From: AA29 sp041481445
Lineage (GTDB): Bacteria; Acidobacteriota; Vicinamibacteria; Fen-336
Direction: 5' to 3'
DNA: 39,426 bases
Assembly: GCA_041481445.1 (NCBI GenBank)
Contig: JBGPBV010000057.1
Coordinates: 1-39,426 of the forward strand
This document shows positions 1-8,375 of this stretch, one piece after another. The notes beneath the pieces were generated by a model. It saw nothing but the letters and a program-made list of their open reading frames with translations, had not been told where the DNA came from and searched no databases. Every line of letters begins with the position of its first letter. Position 1 is the stretch's first letter. Made by a program: the position numbers and the translations under genes.

Positions 1-273
1 GGTATGCTAGCGCGGCGCCCAACGGGGACTACCTCACAGTTCGCCGGCCTGGCCGAAGGAGACGCCCGTGTGGTCCGGAACGCCGGCGAGTGGTTCGTCG
101 TCCATCACACGAATTGCGGCATGGAGTTCTTCACCGACGACGTGATGCGCGGTCTCCTGGCCCGCAGTCTCGAGACGGCCGCGCTCGGCGCGGGCGGATC
201 CGTGCCGTCAGCGAAATGGGTCGACGTACCCACATCGCCGTGTGGGCGGGGGCGTACTCGGGCCGCGCCGTGA
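1..273 (+). pseudogene. Decayed beta-carbonic anhydrase fragment, copy 1
   Basis: In the frame starting at 4 the translation holds blocks typical of beta-class carbonic anhydrases: FAGLAEGDARVVRNAG followed directly by EWFVVHHTNCGMEFFTDDVM and RGLLARSLETAALG. In intact family members about 20 residues separate the RNAG block from the EWF..HHTDCGM block, and an N-terminal part with the first zinc-binding Cys and Asp-Arg (C-x-D-x-R) precedes. Here the inner segment is deleted and the C-terminal zinc-loop region runs into unrelated residues (WVDVPTSPCGRG). The Zn-type HxxC (HTNC) survives, but the fold cannot be complete. A related fragment lies at 8189-8350, so the CBB operon is flanked by two relics of one gene. 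The call rests on motif recognition; the exact limits of the relic are uncertain. Confidence 0.6.
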
Positions 274-333
274 AACCTCTCCGCAGTCATCCGGAGTTCC
301 AGGGCGCGTCGGTGGACCTATGATAGAGCCGTC

Positions 334-1056
334 TTGGGGAGAGTCAGGGAACGCCATGCGAAGCCGCGAGGCCCCCGGGTGCGAGCGCCCAGACCCGCCG
401 GGGCTGCACGGCGCCTGCTCGCGGTCGCGGAGGAGGAGGTCCAGCGGATCGTCCTGAACCTCCACGACGGCCCCGTGCAGGACATCTTCGCGGCCCTCAG
501 CCAGCTCACGTCCCTGCGATCGCGACTGTCCGCCTCCAGCCTCGCCGCGGAAGCCACCGTGCTCTCACGCGCGATGGTGGCGCTCGAGTCCTCCCTCCGG
601 GAGATCCGGGGTCTGCTCAGTACGCTGCGCGGACCGGCGTTTGCCGAACGCGCGCTGGCGGAGCTGCTCGCGGAGCCCGCCGTGGAGCACGAAGCCATCA
701 CGGGCGTCCCCGTCCGGCTCGACCTGGGCGATGCCCCTCCGGTGCCCCTCCGCGTCAAGATCGGACTGTATCGGATCCTGCAAGAGGCGCTATCGAACGT
801 CCGGCGGCATGCCGAAGTGTCCACGGCCAGCGTGCGCCTGGCGACGAGGAGAGGCCGCATCGTGCTCGAGATCTCCGACGAGGGCCGAGGCTTCGACCCT
901 CCTCCGCTGACTGGCCCCGAGGCCACGAAGAGGCCCGAGCACATCGGTCTCCGCGGCATGCGGGAGAGGGCCGTGCTCATGGGGGGCTCGCTGCGCATCG
1001 ACAGCCGGCCCGGCCGCGGGACCCACGTGCGCGTCGAGATCCCCTTCGATGGCTGA
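334..1056 (+). CDS. NarL/DegS-type sensor histidine kinase without sensor domain
   Basis: About 240 residues. A HisKA_3-type dimerisation and phospho-acceptor segment is near residues 33-70, with the H-box LHDGPVQD (His about 44). A HATPase_c domain follows: the N-box is QEALSNVRRHA, then DEGRGFDP and GLRGMRERA with a terminal GRGTHVRVEIPF. No transmembrane segment or PAS/GAF sensor is visible, so the protein should be cytosolic and take its signal from a small ligand or a partner. The start is uncertain: the frame opens at a TTG (334), with a GTG at 379 as an alternative. It overlaps the response regulator by 8 nt, so the two are translated together. Its position directly before the CBB operon suggests control of carbon fixation, which is inference. 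Confidence 0.85.
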   Translation: MGRVRERHAKPRGPRVRAPRPAGAARRLLAVAEEEVQRIVLNLHDGPVQDIFAALSQLTSLRSRLSASSLAAEATVLSRAMVALESSLREIRGLLSTLRGPAFAERALAELLAEPAVEHEAITGVPVRLDLGDAPPVPLRVKIGLYRILQEALSNVRRHAEVSTASVRLATRRGRIVLEISDEGRGFDPPPLTGPEATKRPEHIGLRGMRERAVLMGGSLRIDSRPGRGTHVRVEIPFDG

Positions 1057-1666
1057 CCAGGAGCCCCTCCGCATCGTCCTGGCCGACGACCACGCCCTCC
1101 TCCTCGAAGGCCTCCGGGCGATGATCAGCGGCGAGCCCGACCTCAACGTGGTCGCCACCGCGACCGACGGAGAGCGCCTTCTGGACGCCGTCCGGCGGTT
1201 CCGACCGGACGTGGCGGTCGTGGACCTCAAGATGCCGTACATGGACGGCCCGAGGTGCATACGGACGATCCGCGCGGAGGGCCACGCCGTGCGCGTGGTC
1301 GTCTTGAGCGCCCTGAGCGACGCCCTGTCGATGCGCGAGGCGATCGAGGCGGGCGCCGACGGCTTCGTGCTCAAGACGGACCCTCCGCAGGCAACGCTCG
1401 TCGCGATCCGCCAGGTGGCCTCGGGAAAGATGGTTTTCCCGCAGGGAGCGCGCCGCTGGCTCACGCCTGGCCCCGCGGCCGAGCGGCTCAGCGACCGGGA
1501 GGCCGCCGTACTCGAGCTGCTGGCCGACGGCGGCACCAACGCCGACATCGCCCGCGCCCTCCGCATGAGCCCGAACACGGTGAAGTTCCACCTCCGGAAC
1601 CTCTATTCCAAGATGGGCGTCGCCAACCGCACGCAGGCCGCCGCCCGCTACCACCGCCGGTCGTAG
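1049..1666 (+). CDS. NarL/LuxR-family response regulator
   Basis: 205 residues. The receiver domain covers about 1-120, with acidic residues D13-D14 (LADDH), the phospho-acceptor D59 in VAVVDLKMPYMDG, and a switch Lys in FVLKTDPP. A C-terminal LuxR-type helix-turn-helix covers about 140-205 (LSDREAAVLELLADG, then SPNTVKFHLRNLYSKMGVANRTQA). The protein should bind DNA as a dimer after phosphorylation by the kinase it overlaps by 8 nt. The 192-nt gap to cbbL contains two perfect palindromes (1733-1767) that are candidate binding sites for it. A CBB regulator of this family would differ from the usual LysR-type CbbR, which is not seen in the window. Confidence 0.9.
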   Translation: MADQEPLRIVLADDHALLLEGLRAMISGEPDLNVVATATDGERLLDAVRRFRPDVAVVDLKMPYMDGPRCIRTIRAEGHAVRVVVLSALSDALSMREAIEAGADGFVLKTDPPQATLVAIRQVASGKMVFPQGARRWLTPGPAAERLSDREAAVLELLADGGTNADIARALRMSPNTVKFHLRNLYSKMGVANRTQAAARYHRRS

Positions 1667-1732
1667 AAGGCGTCCTCGCTCCGGGCCCCGCTTCATCAAG
1701 CGCGCCGCCTCGGAATGAATCCTCGGCGCCCC

Positions 1733-1767
1733 ACCCGATCGGGTAGGCGGATGTCGCCCGATCGGGC
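1733..1767. promoter_or_regulatory. Tandem 12-bp palindromes upstream of cbbL (candidate operator)
   Basis: Two perfect 12-nt palindromes with the same core, CCCGATCGGG: ACCCGATCGGGT at 1733-1744 and GCCCGATCGGGC at 1756-1767. Their centres are 23 bp apart, close to two helical turns, as expected for two dimers on one face of DNA. They lie 92-126 bp before the cbbL ATG, between the response-regulator gene and the CBB operon. An open frame from 1715 runs through them into cbbL, but the strong ribosome-binding site is at 1849-1854, so this stretch is probably leader. Confidence 0.5.
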
Positions 1768-1858
1768 CGCATTTTCCACCCGAAGGATCGTTGTCCGGGC
1801 CTCCCTCGGTGGCCCATCCTACGGACACGTTTTCGTGGCAGATCCCAAAGGAGGCGGC

Positions 1859-3310
1859 ATGACCACGGTGAATCGGTCAGAGCGGAAGAAGGACCGGTGG
1901 TCCGCGGGCACCGCACCGTACGCGGAGATGGGCTACTACAACCCCGACTACGTTCCCAAGGACAGCGACGTCCTCTGCGCCTTCCGGTTCGTCCCCCAGG
2001 AAGGCGTCGAGCCCATCGAGGCCGCGGCCGCCGTCGCGGGCGAGTCCTCGACCGCCACCTGGACCGTGGTCTGGACGGACCGCCTCTCGGCCCACGAGCA
2101 CTATCAGGCCAAGTGTTATTCCGTCGTCCCCGTCCACGGAACCGACCAGTACATCGCGTACATCGCCTATGACCTCGACCTCTTCGAGGAAGGCTCGATC
2201 GCGAACCTCACGTCCTCGATCATCGGGAACGTCTTCGGCTTCAAGGCCCTGAAGTCGCTGCGCCTGGAGGACATGCGCTTCCCGCCGCACTACGTGAAGA
2301 CCTTCCAGGGTCCGCCGCACGGCATCGTGATGGAGCGCGAGTACCTGAACAAGTACGGCCGTCCCCTCCTGGGCGCCACGGTCAAGCCGAAGCTGGGCCT
2401 CTCCGCGAGGAACTACGGACGCGTGGTCTACGAGGCGCTTCGCGGGGGCCTCGACTTCACCAAGGACGACGAGAACATCAACTCCCAGCCGTTCATGCGT
2501 TGGCGCGATCGCTTCCTGTTCTGCATGGAAGCCGTCGGTCGTGCCCAGGCCGCCACCGGCGAGATCAAGGGCCACTACATGAACGTGACGGCGGCCACGA
2601 TGGAGGACATGTACGAGCGTGCGGACTTCGCCAAGGAACTGGGAAGCGTCATCGTCATGATCGACCTGACGATCGGCTACACGGCGATCCAGTCCATGTC
2701 GCGTTGGGCCCGCCGCAACGGCGTCCTCCTCCACCTGCACCGGGCCGGCCACAGCACCTTCACGCGACAGAAGACGCACGGCGTCAACTTCCGTGTGATC
2801 TGCAAGTGGATGCGGCTGGCGGGGGTAGACCACATTCATGCCGGCACGGTGGTGGGCAAGCTCGAGGGGGACCCGAGCTCGGTCCGCGGCTTCTACGACA
2901 CGCTGCGCGAGAACACCCTGCCCGCCAACCCGGCGCTCGGCCTCTACTTCGAGCAGGACTGGGCCTCGATGCCCGGGACGATGCCCGTGGCCTCGGGAGG
3001 GATTCACGTCGGTCAGATGCCCCAGCTCCTCCACTACCTGGGCGAGGACGTGGTGATGCAGTTCGGGGGAGGGACCATCGGCCACCCGGACGGCATCGCC
3101 GAGGGGGCGACGGCCAACCGTGTCGCCCTGGAAGCCCTGATCCAGGCCCGCAACGAGGGCCGCGACTGCCTGGCCGACGGGCCGGAGGTCCTGGCCAAGG
3201 CGGCCCGCTTCTCGCCCGCGCTCCGCCACGCCCTCGACACATGGAAGGACGTCACGTTCCAGTTCGACACCACCGACGCGCCCGACGTCGTGACCGCGCC
3301 GGAGCTCTAG
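1859..3310 (+). CDS. cbbL: Ribulose-1,5-bisphosphate carboxylase large subunit, form I red type
   Basis: 483 residues, the normal form I length. It catalyses CO2 fixation onto ribulose-1,5-bisphosphate in an L8S8 enzyme with CbbS. Active-site blocks are intact: KPKLGLS (K176, K178), the carbamylated Lys and metal ligands in DFTKDDEN (K202, D204, E205), HRAGHSTFTRQK, the loop-6 segment HAGTVVGKLEGDP, and QFGGGTIGHPDG. GGGTIGHP and the N-terminal GYYNPDYVPKDSDVL are characteristic of the red-type (IC/ID) lineage. The frame is open from an ATG at 1715, but AGGAGGC (about 1849-1855) places the start at 1859 and gives the family N-terminus. It is the first gene of cbbL-cbbS-prk-tkt-tal. No cbbX activase, the common neighbour of red-type RuBisCO, lies in the window. 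Confidence 0.97.
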   Translation: MTTVNRSERKKDRWSAGTAPYAEMGYYNPDYVPKDSDVLCAFRFVPQEGVEPIEAAAAVAGESSTATWTVVWTDRLSAHEHYQAKCYSVVPVHGTDQYIAYIAYDLDLFEEGSIANLTSSIIGNVFGFKALKSLRLEDMRFPPHYVKTFQGPPHGIVMEREYLNKYGRPLLGATVKPKLGLSARNYGRVVYEALRGGLDFTKDDENINSQPFMRWRDRFLFCMEAVGRAQAATGEIKGHYMNVTAATMEDMYERADFAKELGSVIVMIDLTIGYTAIQSMSRWARRNGVLLHLHRAGHSTFTRQKTHGVNFRVICKWMRLAGVDHIHAGTVVGKLEGDPSSVRGFYDTLRENTLPANPALGLYFEQDWASMPGTMPVASGGIHVGQMPQLLHYLGEDVVMQFGGGTIGHPDGIAEGATANRVALEALIQARNEGRDCLADGPEVLAKAARFSPALRHALDTWKDVTFQFDTTDAPDVVTAPEL

Positions 3311-3334
3311 GAAGGGTTGCAGGAGGATTTGGCG

Positions 3335-3763
3335 ATGCGGCTGAGGCAAGGCACGTTCTCGTACCTGCCCGACTTCGACGACGAGCAGATCCGAGCCCAG
3401 GTGAGGTACTGCCTGGACAAGGGCTGGCCCGTGGCCGTCGAGTACACGGACGACCCGCACCCACGGAACGTCTACTGGGAGATGTGGGGTCAGCCCCTGT
3501 TCGACCAGAAGGATCCCGCCGTGGTCCTGAAGGCCATCGATGAGTGTCGCCAGGCTCATCCGGGCCACTACGTCCGCGTGAACGCTTTCGACAACCGGCT
3601 CGGGCGACAGACGATCGCGCTGAGCTTCATCGTCAACCGGCCCGAGCACGAGCCCGGGTTCCACCTCGAGCGGCAGGAGCTCTCAGACCGGCGCCTCCGG
3701 TACAGCCTCCGCTCCTACGCGTCGGACCGGCCGAGCGGCGAGCGCGACTCCTCGGGAGGCTGA
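3335..3763 (+). CDS. cbbS: Ribulose-1,5-bisphosphate carboxylase small subunit
   Basis: 142 residues from the ATG at 3335, preceded by AGGAGG at 3321-3326. A TTG at 3317 would only add six residues with no ribosome-binding site. Family features: MRLRQGTFSYLPDFDDEQI at the N-terminus, GWPVAVEYTDDPHPRNVYWEMWG and AFDNRLGRQTIALSFIVNRP. The C-terminal tail after the SFIVNRP strand (about 40 residues) is the extension seen in red-type small subunits, which forms the beta-hairpin that assembles the holoenzyme. It lies 24 nt after cbbL and 2 nt before prk. Confidence 0.96.
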   Translation: MRLRQGTFSYLPDFDDEQIRAQVRYCLDKGWPVAVEYTDDPHPRNVYWEMWGQPLFDQKDPAVVLKAIDECRQAHPGHYVRVNAFDNRLGRQTIALSFIVNRPEHEPGFHLERQELSDRRLRYSLRSYASDRPSGERDSSGG

Positions 3764-3765
3764 GC

Positions 3766-4815
3766 ATGTCCGCAGAGGGGCGGCGACCGATCATCCTGGG
3801 CCTGGTGGGGGACAGCGCCGCGGGCAAGACGACGCTCACACGGGGCCTCATGAGCATCCTCGGACGTGAGTCCGTGACCCACGTCTGCACCGACGACTAC
3901 CACAGGTACGACCGTCAGGAGCGGGCCGAGCGGGGCATCACCCCCCTTCAACCCGATTGCAACTACATGGACATCATGGAGCTGCAGGTCGAGCGGCTCC
4001 ATTACGGTCAACCGATACTGAAGCCGGTCTACGACCATGCGACCGGCACCCTCGTCCGGCCCGAGTATGTGCGGCCGCGCGAGTTCGTCATCGTGGAAGG
4101 CCTCCTGGGCTTCTCGACGCCCGTCCTCGAGCAGTTCTACGACGTGAAGGTGTACCTGGATCCTCCGGAGGCGCTGCGCCGCGTGTGGAAGATCCGGCGA
4201 GACACGGCCAAGCGCGGTTACACGGAGCCGCAGGTCCTGGACGAGCTGGAGCGCCGCGAGCAGGACTCCGAGCGCTTCATCCGGCCGCAACGCGAGCGCG
4301 CCGACGTCGTGGTGCGGTTCTATCCGGCGGAGGGAGCGGCGCTCAGCGACGCGGGACCGCAGCTCAACGCCCGCCTGGTCCTGCGCCCGACCATTCCCCA
4401 TCCGGACCTCACCTACCTGCTGGAGAAGGACGCAAGCGACGGAGCGGGAATCCGGCTGGCCCTGGGGCGGGACGGGGGCCGACCCGCGGACTTCCTCGAC
4501 ATCGACGGCAACGTGACCCCCGAACACGCGGCGCGACTGGAAGCGACGATCTGGCAGCACCTCCCCGACCTGGCGCCGGTGCGCGAGGACCAGTTCGGAG
4601 GGTATCTGGACAGCACCGAGATGCGCCACAGCCATCCGCTGGCCCTGACCCAGCTCCTGCTCACTTATCACCTGCTGCGGAAGCACGCCGACAGCGCTCA
4701 CCTGCCGTTCGCGGCACCCGTGGCCGCGCTGCGCCGCCTCGGCATGGCCGGACTCAAGCCCGGCGCCCGGTTGGCGGCCGTCGGCCGTGAAGTGGCCGAG
4801 CGCGGGGGGACGTAG
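3766..4815 (+). CDS. prk: Phosphoribulokinase
   Basis: 349 residues. It phosphorylates ribulose-5-phosphate to the RuBisCO substrate. The P-loop is GDSAAGKT at residues 15-22 (preceded by IILGLVG). CTDDYHRYDR carries the catalytic Asp and sugar-phosphate-binding residues, PVYDHATG and VIVEGLLGF follow, and KIRRDTAKRGYT matches the family's C-terminal catalytic block. It is longer than the approximately 290-residue proteobacterial CbbP and closer in size to the cyanobacterial/plant type; residues about 200-349 form an extra, less conserved region. The ATG at 3766 is 2 nt after the cbbS stop and the gene ends 2 nt before tkt. A related uridine-kinase-family activity is possible in principle, but the position between cbbS and tkt makes phosphoribulokinase nearly certain. 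Confidence 0.9.
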   Translation: MSAEGRRPIILGLVGDSAAGKTTLTRGLMSILGRESVTHVCTDDYHRYDRQERAERGITPLQPDCNYMDIMELQVERLHYGQPILKPVYDHATGTLVRPEYVRPREFVIVEGLLGFSTPVLEQFYDVKVYLDPPEALRRVWKIRRDTAKRGYTEPQVLDELERREQDSERFIRPQRERADVVVRFYPAEGAALSDAGPQLNARLVLRPTIPHPDLTYLLEKDASDGAGIRLALGRDGGRPADFLDIDGNVTPEHAARLEATIWQHLPDLAPVREDQFGGYLDSTEMRHSHPLALTQLLLTYHLLRKHADSAHLPFAAPVAALRRLGMAGLKPGARLAAVGREVAERGGT

Positions 4816-4817
4816 AC

Positions 4818-6878
4818 ATGTTCGGTGGCATCCGCGAGCCCCCCGCCCTCGAGGCCGCCGGCGTGCTGGCCCGCCGGCGTCGTCTGGCCGCGGCCACGGT
4901 CCGCGTCCTGGCCATGGACGCCGTACAGAAGGCGAACTCCGGCCATCCCGGCATGCCCATGGGCATGGCGGACGCCGCCGTCGTGCTCTGGGCTCATTTC
5001 TTGAAGTTCGATCCCGCCCATCCGGCGTGGCCGGATCGCGACCGCTTCGTGCTCTCGGCCGGGCATGGGTCGATGCTCCTGTACGGGTTGCTTCACCTCG
5101 CCGGGTACGACCTGCGGCTCGATGAGCTGCAGGCCTTTCGCCAGTGGGGCAGCCGCACGCCCGGCCATCCGGAGCACGGACTCACCCCGGGCGTCGAGAC
5201 CACCACCGGTCCCCTGGGCCAGGGGATCGGAAGCGCGGTGGGGATGGCCCTCTCCGAGCGATGGCTGGCCACGCGTTTCAACCGCGCCGGCTTCCCCGTC
5301 GTGGACCACTACACGTACGTCGTTGCCAGCGACGGGGACCTGATGGAGGGAGTCTCCCACGAGGCCTGCGCCCTCGCCGGACATCTCGGCCTGGGCAAGC
5401 TGATCGTCCTGTGGGACGACAACCGCATCAGCATCGACGGGCCGACGTCGCTGGCCTTCAGTGAGGACGTGGTGGCGCGCTTCAGCGCCTATGGCTGGCA
5501 GGCCGGCCGCGTCGACGGCCACGACCCGGAGGCGGTGGAGGCCGCGCTCCACGCGGCCCGGGCCGAAGGGGCCCGACCCTCGCTCATCGCGTGTCGGACA
5601 CACATCGGCTGCCCGAGCCCGAACCGCCAGGACTCCGAGAAGGCCCACGGAGAGCCGCTCGGCGTGGAGGAGGTGCGCCTCACGAAAGAGCGCCTGGGCT
5701 GGCTCCCGGACGCTGCCTTCGTCGTGCCGTCGGAAGCGCGGGAGCTCTTGCAGGAGGCAGGGTCCGCGGGCGCGGCACGTCGCGTCGAATGGGATTCGCT
5801 GCTCGGTCGTCATGCGAAGGCCCACCCCGAGCTGGCCTCCGCCTTCGAAGCCGCACTGAAGGGCGATCTGCCGCAGGGATGGGATCGCGATCTGCCCAGC
5901 TTCCCGTCCGAGAAGCCCATCGCCACCCGCGCGGCCTCGGGTGCCGTGCTGGAGGCGCTCTCCGCGCGCATCCCCACGCTGGTCGGGGGATCGGCGGACC
6001 TCACGGTGTCGAACCAGACGCTCCCCAAGGGCGAGGGGTCGATCACGCGCGACGACTTCGCCGGGCGCTACATCCGCTTCGGCGTCCGGGAGCACGGGAT
6101 GGGAGCCATCCTGAACGGTATCGCCCTCCATGGCGGGCTGCGCCCCTACGGCGGGACGTTCCTCATCTTCTCGGACTACATGCGTCCCTCGATCCGGCTG
6201 GCCGCGCTCATGGAACAGCCGGTGGTCTACGTCTTCACCCACGACAGCATCGGCCTCGGCGAGGACGGCCCGACCCACCAGCCGATCGAGCAGCTCATGG
6301 CCCTGCAGGCGATCCCCAATCTCTACGTCTTCCGGCCCGCCGACGCCGCCGAGACCACGGTCGGGTGGCGCCTCGCCCTCGAGCGGCGGAAGGGCCCGAC
6401 GGCCCTCGTGCTCACGCGGCAGGCGCTGCCGGTCCTGGACCACGGGCGGTACGCGCCGGCCGAGGGAGCAGCGCGGGGGGCCTACGTCCTCGCCGAAGCG
6501 GAGGACCCGCAGGTCCTGCTCATCGCCACCGGGTCCGAGGTGGCGATCGCCCTGGAGGCGGCGGGGCGGCTCTCTGCGGAGGGTCATCGCACGCGCGTCG
6601 TATCGATGCCCTGCCGCCAGTTGTTCGAGGCGCAGCCTGCCGCCTATCGCGAAGAGGTCCTGCCGCTGCGGATCCGCTGTCGGGTGTCGGTCGAGGCGGG
6701 GGTCACGCTCGGCTGGAGGGCCTATGTGGGCCTCGACGGCGCCGTCGTCGGCCTCGACCGCTTCGGCGCGTCGGCCCCGTACCAGACGCTCTACCGGGAG
6801 CTGGGACTCACGCCCGAGGCAGTAGTGGAAGCCGTCCGGAGCGTGCGGGCGGGCCTGGCCGAACGGGCGGCCCGTTGA
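4818..6878 (+). CDS. tkt: Transketolase
   Basis: 686 residues, full family length. It transfers two-carbon ketol units in the CBB regeneration phase using thiamine diphosphate. N-terminal pyrophosphate domain: AVQKANSGHPGMPMGMAD, SAGHGSMLLYGLLHL, GPLGQGIG, and the TPP/Mg motif ASDGDLMEGVSHEAC ending DDNRISIDG. The middle domain has GGSADLTVSN, RYIRFGVREHGMG and the substrate/TPP region THDSIGLGEDGPTHQPIE. A C-terminal domain with TGSEVAIALEA follows. The ATG lies 2 nt after the prk stop. No truncation is seen. Confidence 0.97.
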   Translation: MFGGIREPPALEAAGVLARRRRLAAATVRVLAMDAVQKANSGHPGMPMGMADAAVVLWAHFLKFDPAHPAWPDRDRFVLSAGHGSMLLYGLLHLAGYDLRLDELQAFRQWGSRTPGHPEHGLTPGVETTTGPLGQGIGSAVGMALSERWLATRFNRAGFPVVDHYTYVVASDGDLMEGVSHEACALAGHLGLGKLIVLWDDNRISIDGPTSLAFSEDVVARFSAYGWQAGRVDGHDPEAVEAALHAARAEGARPSLIACRTHIGCPSPNRQDSEKAHGEPLGVEEVRLTKERLGWLPDAAFVVPSEARELLQEAGSAGAARRVEWDSLLGRHAKAHPELASAFEAALKGDLPQGWDRDLPSFPSEKPIATRAASGAVLEALSARIPTLVGGSADLTVSNQTLPKGEGSITRDDFAGRYIRFGVREHGMGAILNGIALHGGLRPYGGTFLIFSDYMRPSIRLAALMEQPVVYVFTHDSIGLGEDGPTHQPIEQLMALQAIPNLYVFRPADAAETTVGWRLALERRKGPTALVLTRQALPVLDHGRYAPAEGAARGAYVLAEAEDPQVLLIATGSEVAIALEAAGRLSAEGHRTRVVSMPCRQLFEAQPAAYREEVLPLRIRCRVSVEAGVTLGWRAYVGLDGAVVGLDRFGASAPYQTLYRELGLTPEAVVEAVRSVRAGLAERAAR

Positions 6879-6918
6879 CGCGCGCGCCTCGATGGCGGTC
6901 ATCGAGATGGGAGGCCTC

Positions 6919-8082
6919 ATGCCCTCGAATCCGCTGTTGGCCCTGAGATCCCTCGGGCAGTCCGTCTGGCTCGACAGCATCGGCCGGGGGCACATCCTCT
7001 CCGGCGGCCTGCGGCGCATGGTCCAGGAGGACGGCATCTCGGGCGAGACCTCCAACCCCGCCATCTTCGAGAAGGCCATCGGCGGCAGCACCGACTACGA
7101 CGAGCCGATGTCGGAGCTGATCGCGGAGGGAGCGAGCGCCCTCGAGATCTACGAGGCGCTGGCGGTGGCCGACGTTCGCATGGCCGCCGACGTCCTCCGC
7201 CAGGTCTACGACGAAACCGCCGGCGCGGACGGCTTCGTGAGCCTCGAGGTGTCGCCGCGGCTCGCCTACGACACCGTTGCCACCATCGCCGAAGCAAGGC
7301 GCCTCTGGGCCCGCGTGGACCGCCCCAACCTGATGATCAAGATCCCCGGCACGCCGGAGGGCCTCCCGGCCGTGGAGGAATGCCTCTATCAGGGGATCAA
7401 CGTCAACATCACGCTCCTCTTCGCCGTCCCCGTCTACGAGGACGTCGCCTGGACCTACATCCGGGCGTTGGAGCGCCGCGTCGTCGAGGGCAAGCCGGTC
7501 CACCGCCTGGCCTCGGTGGCCAGCTTCTTCGTGAGCCGGATCGATACGCTGGCCGACAAATGGATCGAGGATGAGAAGCGAACCGCGAGGGATCCCAACC
7601 GGGCGCCGGAGCTTGCCTCTCTCGAGGGTCGGGCGGCGATCGCCAACGCCAGGAGGGCCTACCAGCGCTTCAAGTCCATCGTCGCGCACCCGCGCTTCCT
7701 GGCCCTGGCGGAGAAGGGGGCGCGGGTACAGCGGCCGCTCTGGGCGAGCACGAGCACCAAGAACCCGAGGTACAGCGACGTCCTCTACGTCGAGGCGCTC
7801 GTCGGACCGCAGACGATCAACACCCTTCCTTTCGAGACCATCGACGCCTTCCGCGACCACGGCAAGCCCCGGGCACGGATCGAGGAGGACCTCGATGGGT
7901 CGGAGCGGACGCTCGAGCGCCTCCAGGAGCTGGGAATCTCCTTGCCGGCGGTCACGGACCAGGTCCTGCGCGAAGGAGTCCAGAAGTTCGCCGAGCCTTT
8001 TGACAAGCTGATACAGGCCATCGAGACCAAACGGCAGGCGGGCGGCGGGCGGTCGAGCGAAACCCCCACGGCCGCCGGGTAA
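6919..8082 (+). CDS. tal: Transaldolase (TAL/TalAB-like, long form)
   Basis: About 387 residues. It transfers dihydroxyacetone units between sugar phosphates. Markers are LGQSVWLDSIGR, GISGETSNPAIFEKAI and the Schiff-base lysine segment NLMIKIPGTPEGLPAVEE followed by GINVNITLLFAV. SRIDTLADKW and a late LWASTSTKNPRYSDVLYVE complete the barrel. The ATG at 6919 has GGGAGG at 6909-6914; an ATG at 6892 in the same frame would add nine residues without a good ribosome-binding site. It is the last gene of the CBB operon. Transaldolase is not needed for the classical CBB cycle, so its presence suggests a transaldolase variant of ribulose-phosphate regeneration or a link to the pentose phosphate pathway. 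Confidence 0.93.
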   Translation: MPSNPLLALRSLGQSVWLDSIGRGHILSGGLRRMVQEDGISGETSNPAIFEKAIGGSTDYDEPMSELIAEGASALEIYEALAVADVRMAADVLRQVYDETAGADGFVSLEVSPRLAYDTVATIAEARRLWARVDRPNLMIKIPGTPEGLPAVEECLYQGINVNITLLFAVPVYEDVAWTYIRALERRVVEGKPVHRLASVASFFVSRIDTLADKWIEDEKRTARDPNRAPELASLEGRAAIANARRAYQRFKSIVAHPRFLALAEKGARVQRPLWASTSTKNPRYSDVLYVEALVGPQTINTLPFETIDAFRDHGKPRARIEEDLDGSERTLERLQELGISLPAVTDQVLREGVQKFAEPFDKLIQAIETKRQAGGGRSSETPTAAG

Positions 8083-8188
8083 GCGCGTTACCGGGCCACC
8101 CGCGCCCTGGCCGCGTTCAGCGCCGCGGGTTCCCGCCGGTCGACCGTCGCGAAGGTCGGCGGCGTCGTCGGTCATGACGATTTCGCTG

Positions 8189-8350
8189 GGTATAGCGTGG
8201 CGCCCAATGAGGACTCCATCACGACGGAGCCGGCGGTGGGCACGAGGAGACCACGAATGAGCGGCGTGCTATGCGCGGCCTCCTGGCCAGCAGTCTCGAG
8301 ACGGCCGCGCTCGGCGCGGGCGGATTCCACGACGTCGGGAAGGGCCGAAG
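8189..8350 (+). pseudogene. Decayed beta-carbonic anhydrase fragment, copy 2
   Basis: This is a direct repeat of the fragment at the left edge. 8189-8222 aligns with 1-37 with few changes and a small indel. 8265-8325 aligns with 141-199 with a 2-nt insertion and only a few substitutions, and encodes RGLLASSLETAALGAGG. Here the reading continues GFHDVGKG, which is how intact beta-carbonic anhydrases continue (SLETAALG..G-[WF]-x-D-VG). Copy 2 is therefore better preserved at its 3' side than copy 1, although the zinc-site half is gone. Both copies are in the same orientation, about 8.1 kb apart, enclosing the two-component pair and the whole CBB operon. Confidence 0.55.
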
Positions 8351-8375
8351 CCGCGCACGCGTAGCTTCCTGAGAG

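Noticed and set aside
1715..1858. A 48-residue N-terminal extension of the RuBisCO large subunit
   Set aside because: The ribosome-binding site just before 1859 and the family N-terminus show the start is at 1859; the extension runs through the palindromes.
1877..3664. A minus-strand 595-codon frame opposite cbbL/cbbS
   Set aside because: Low-complexity shadow of an obvious RuBisCO gene.
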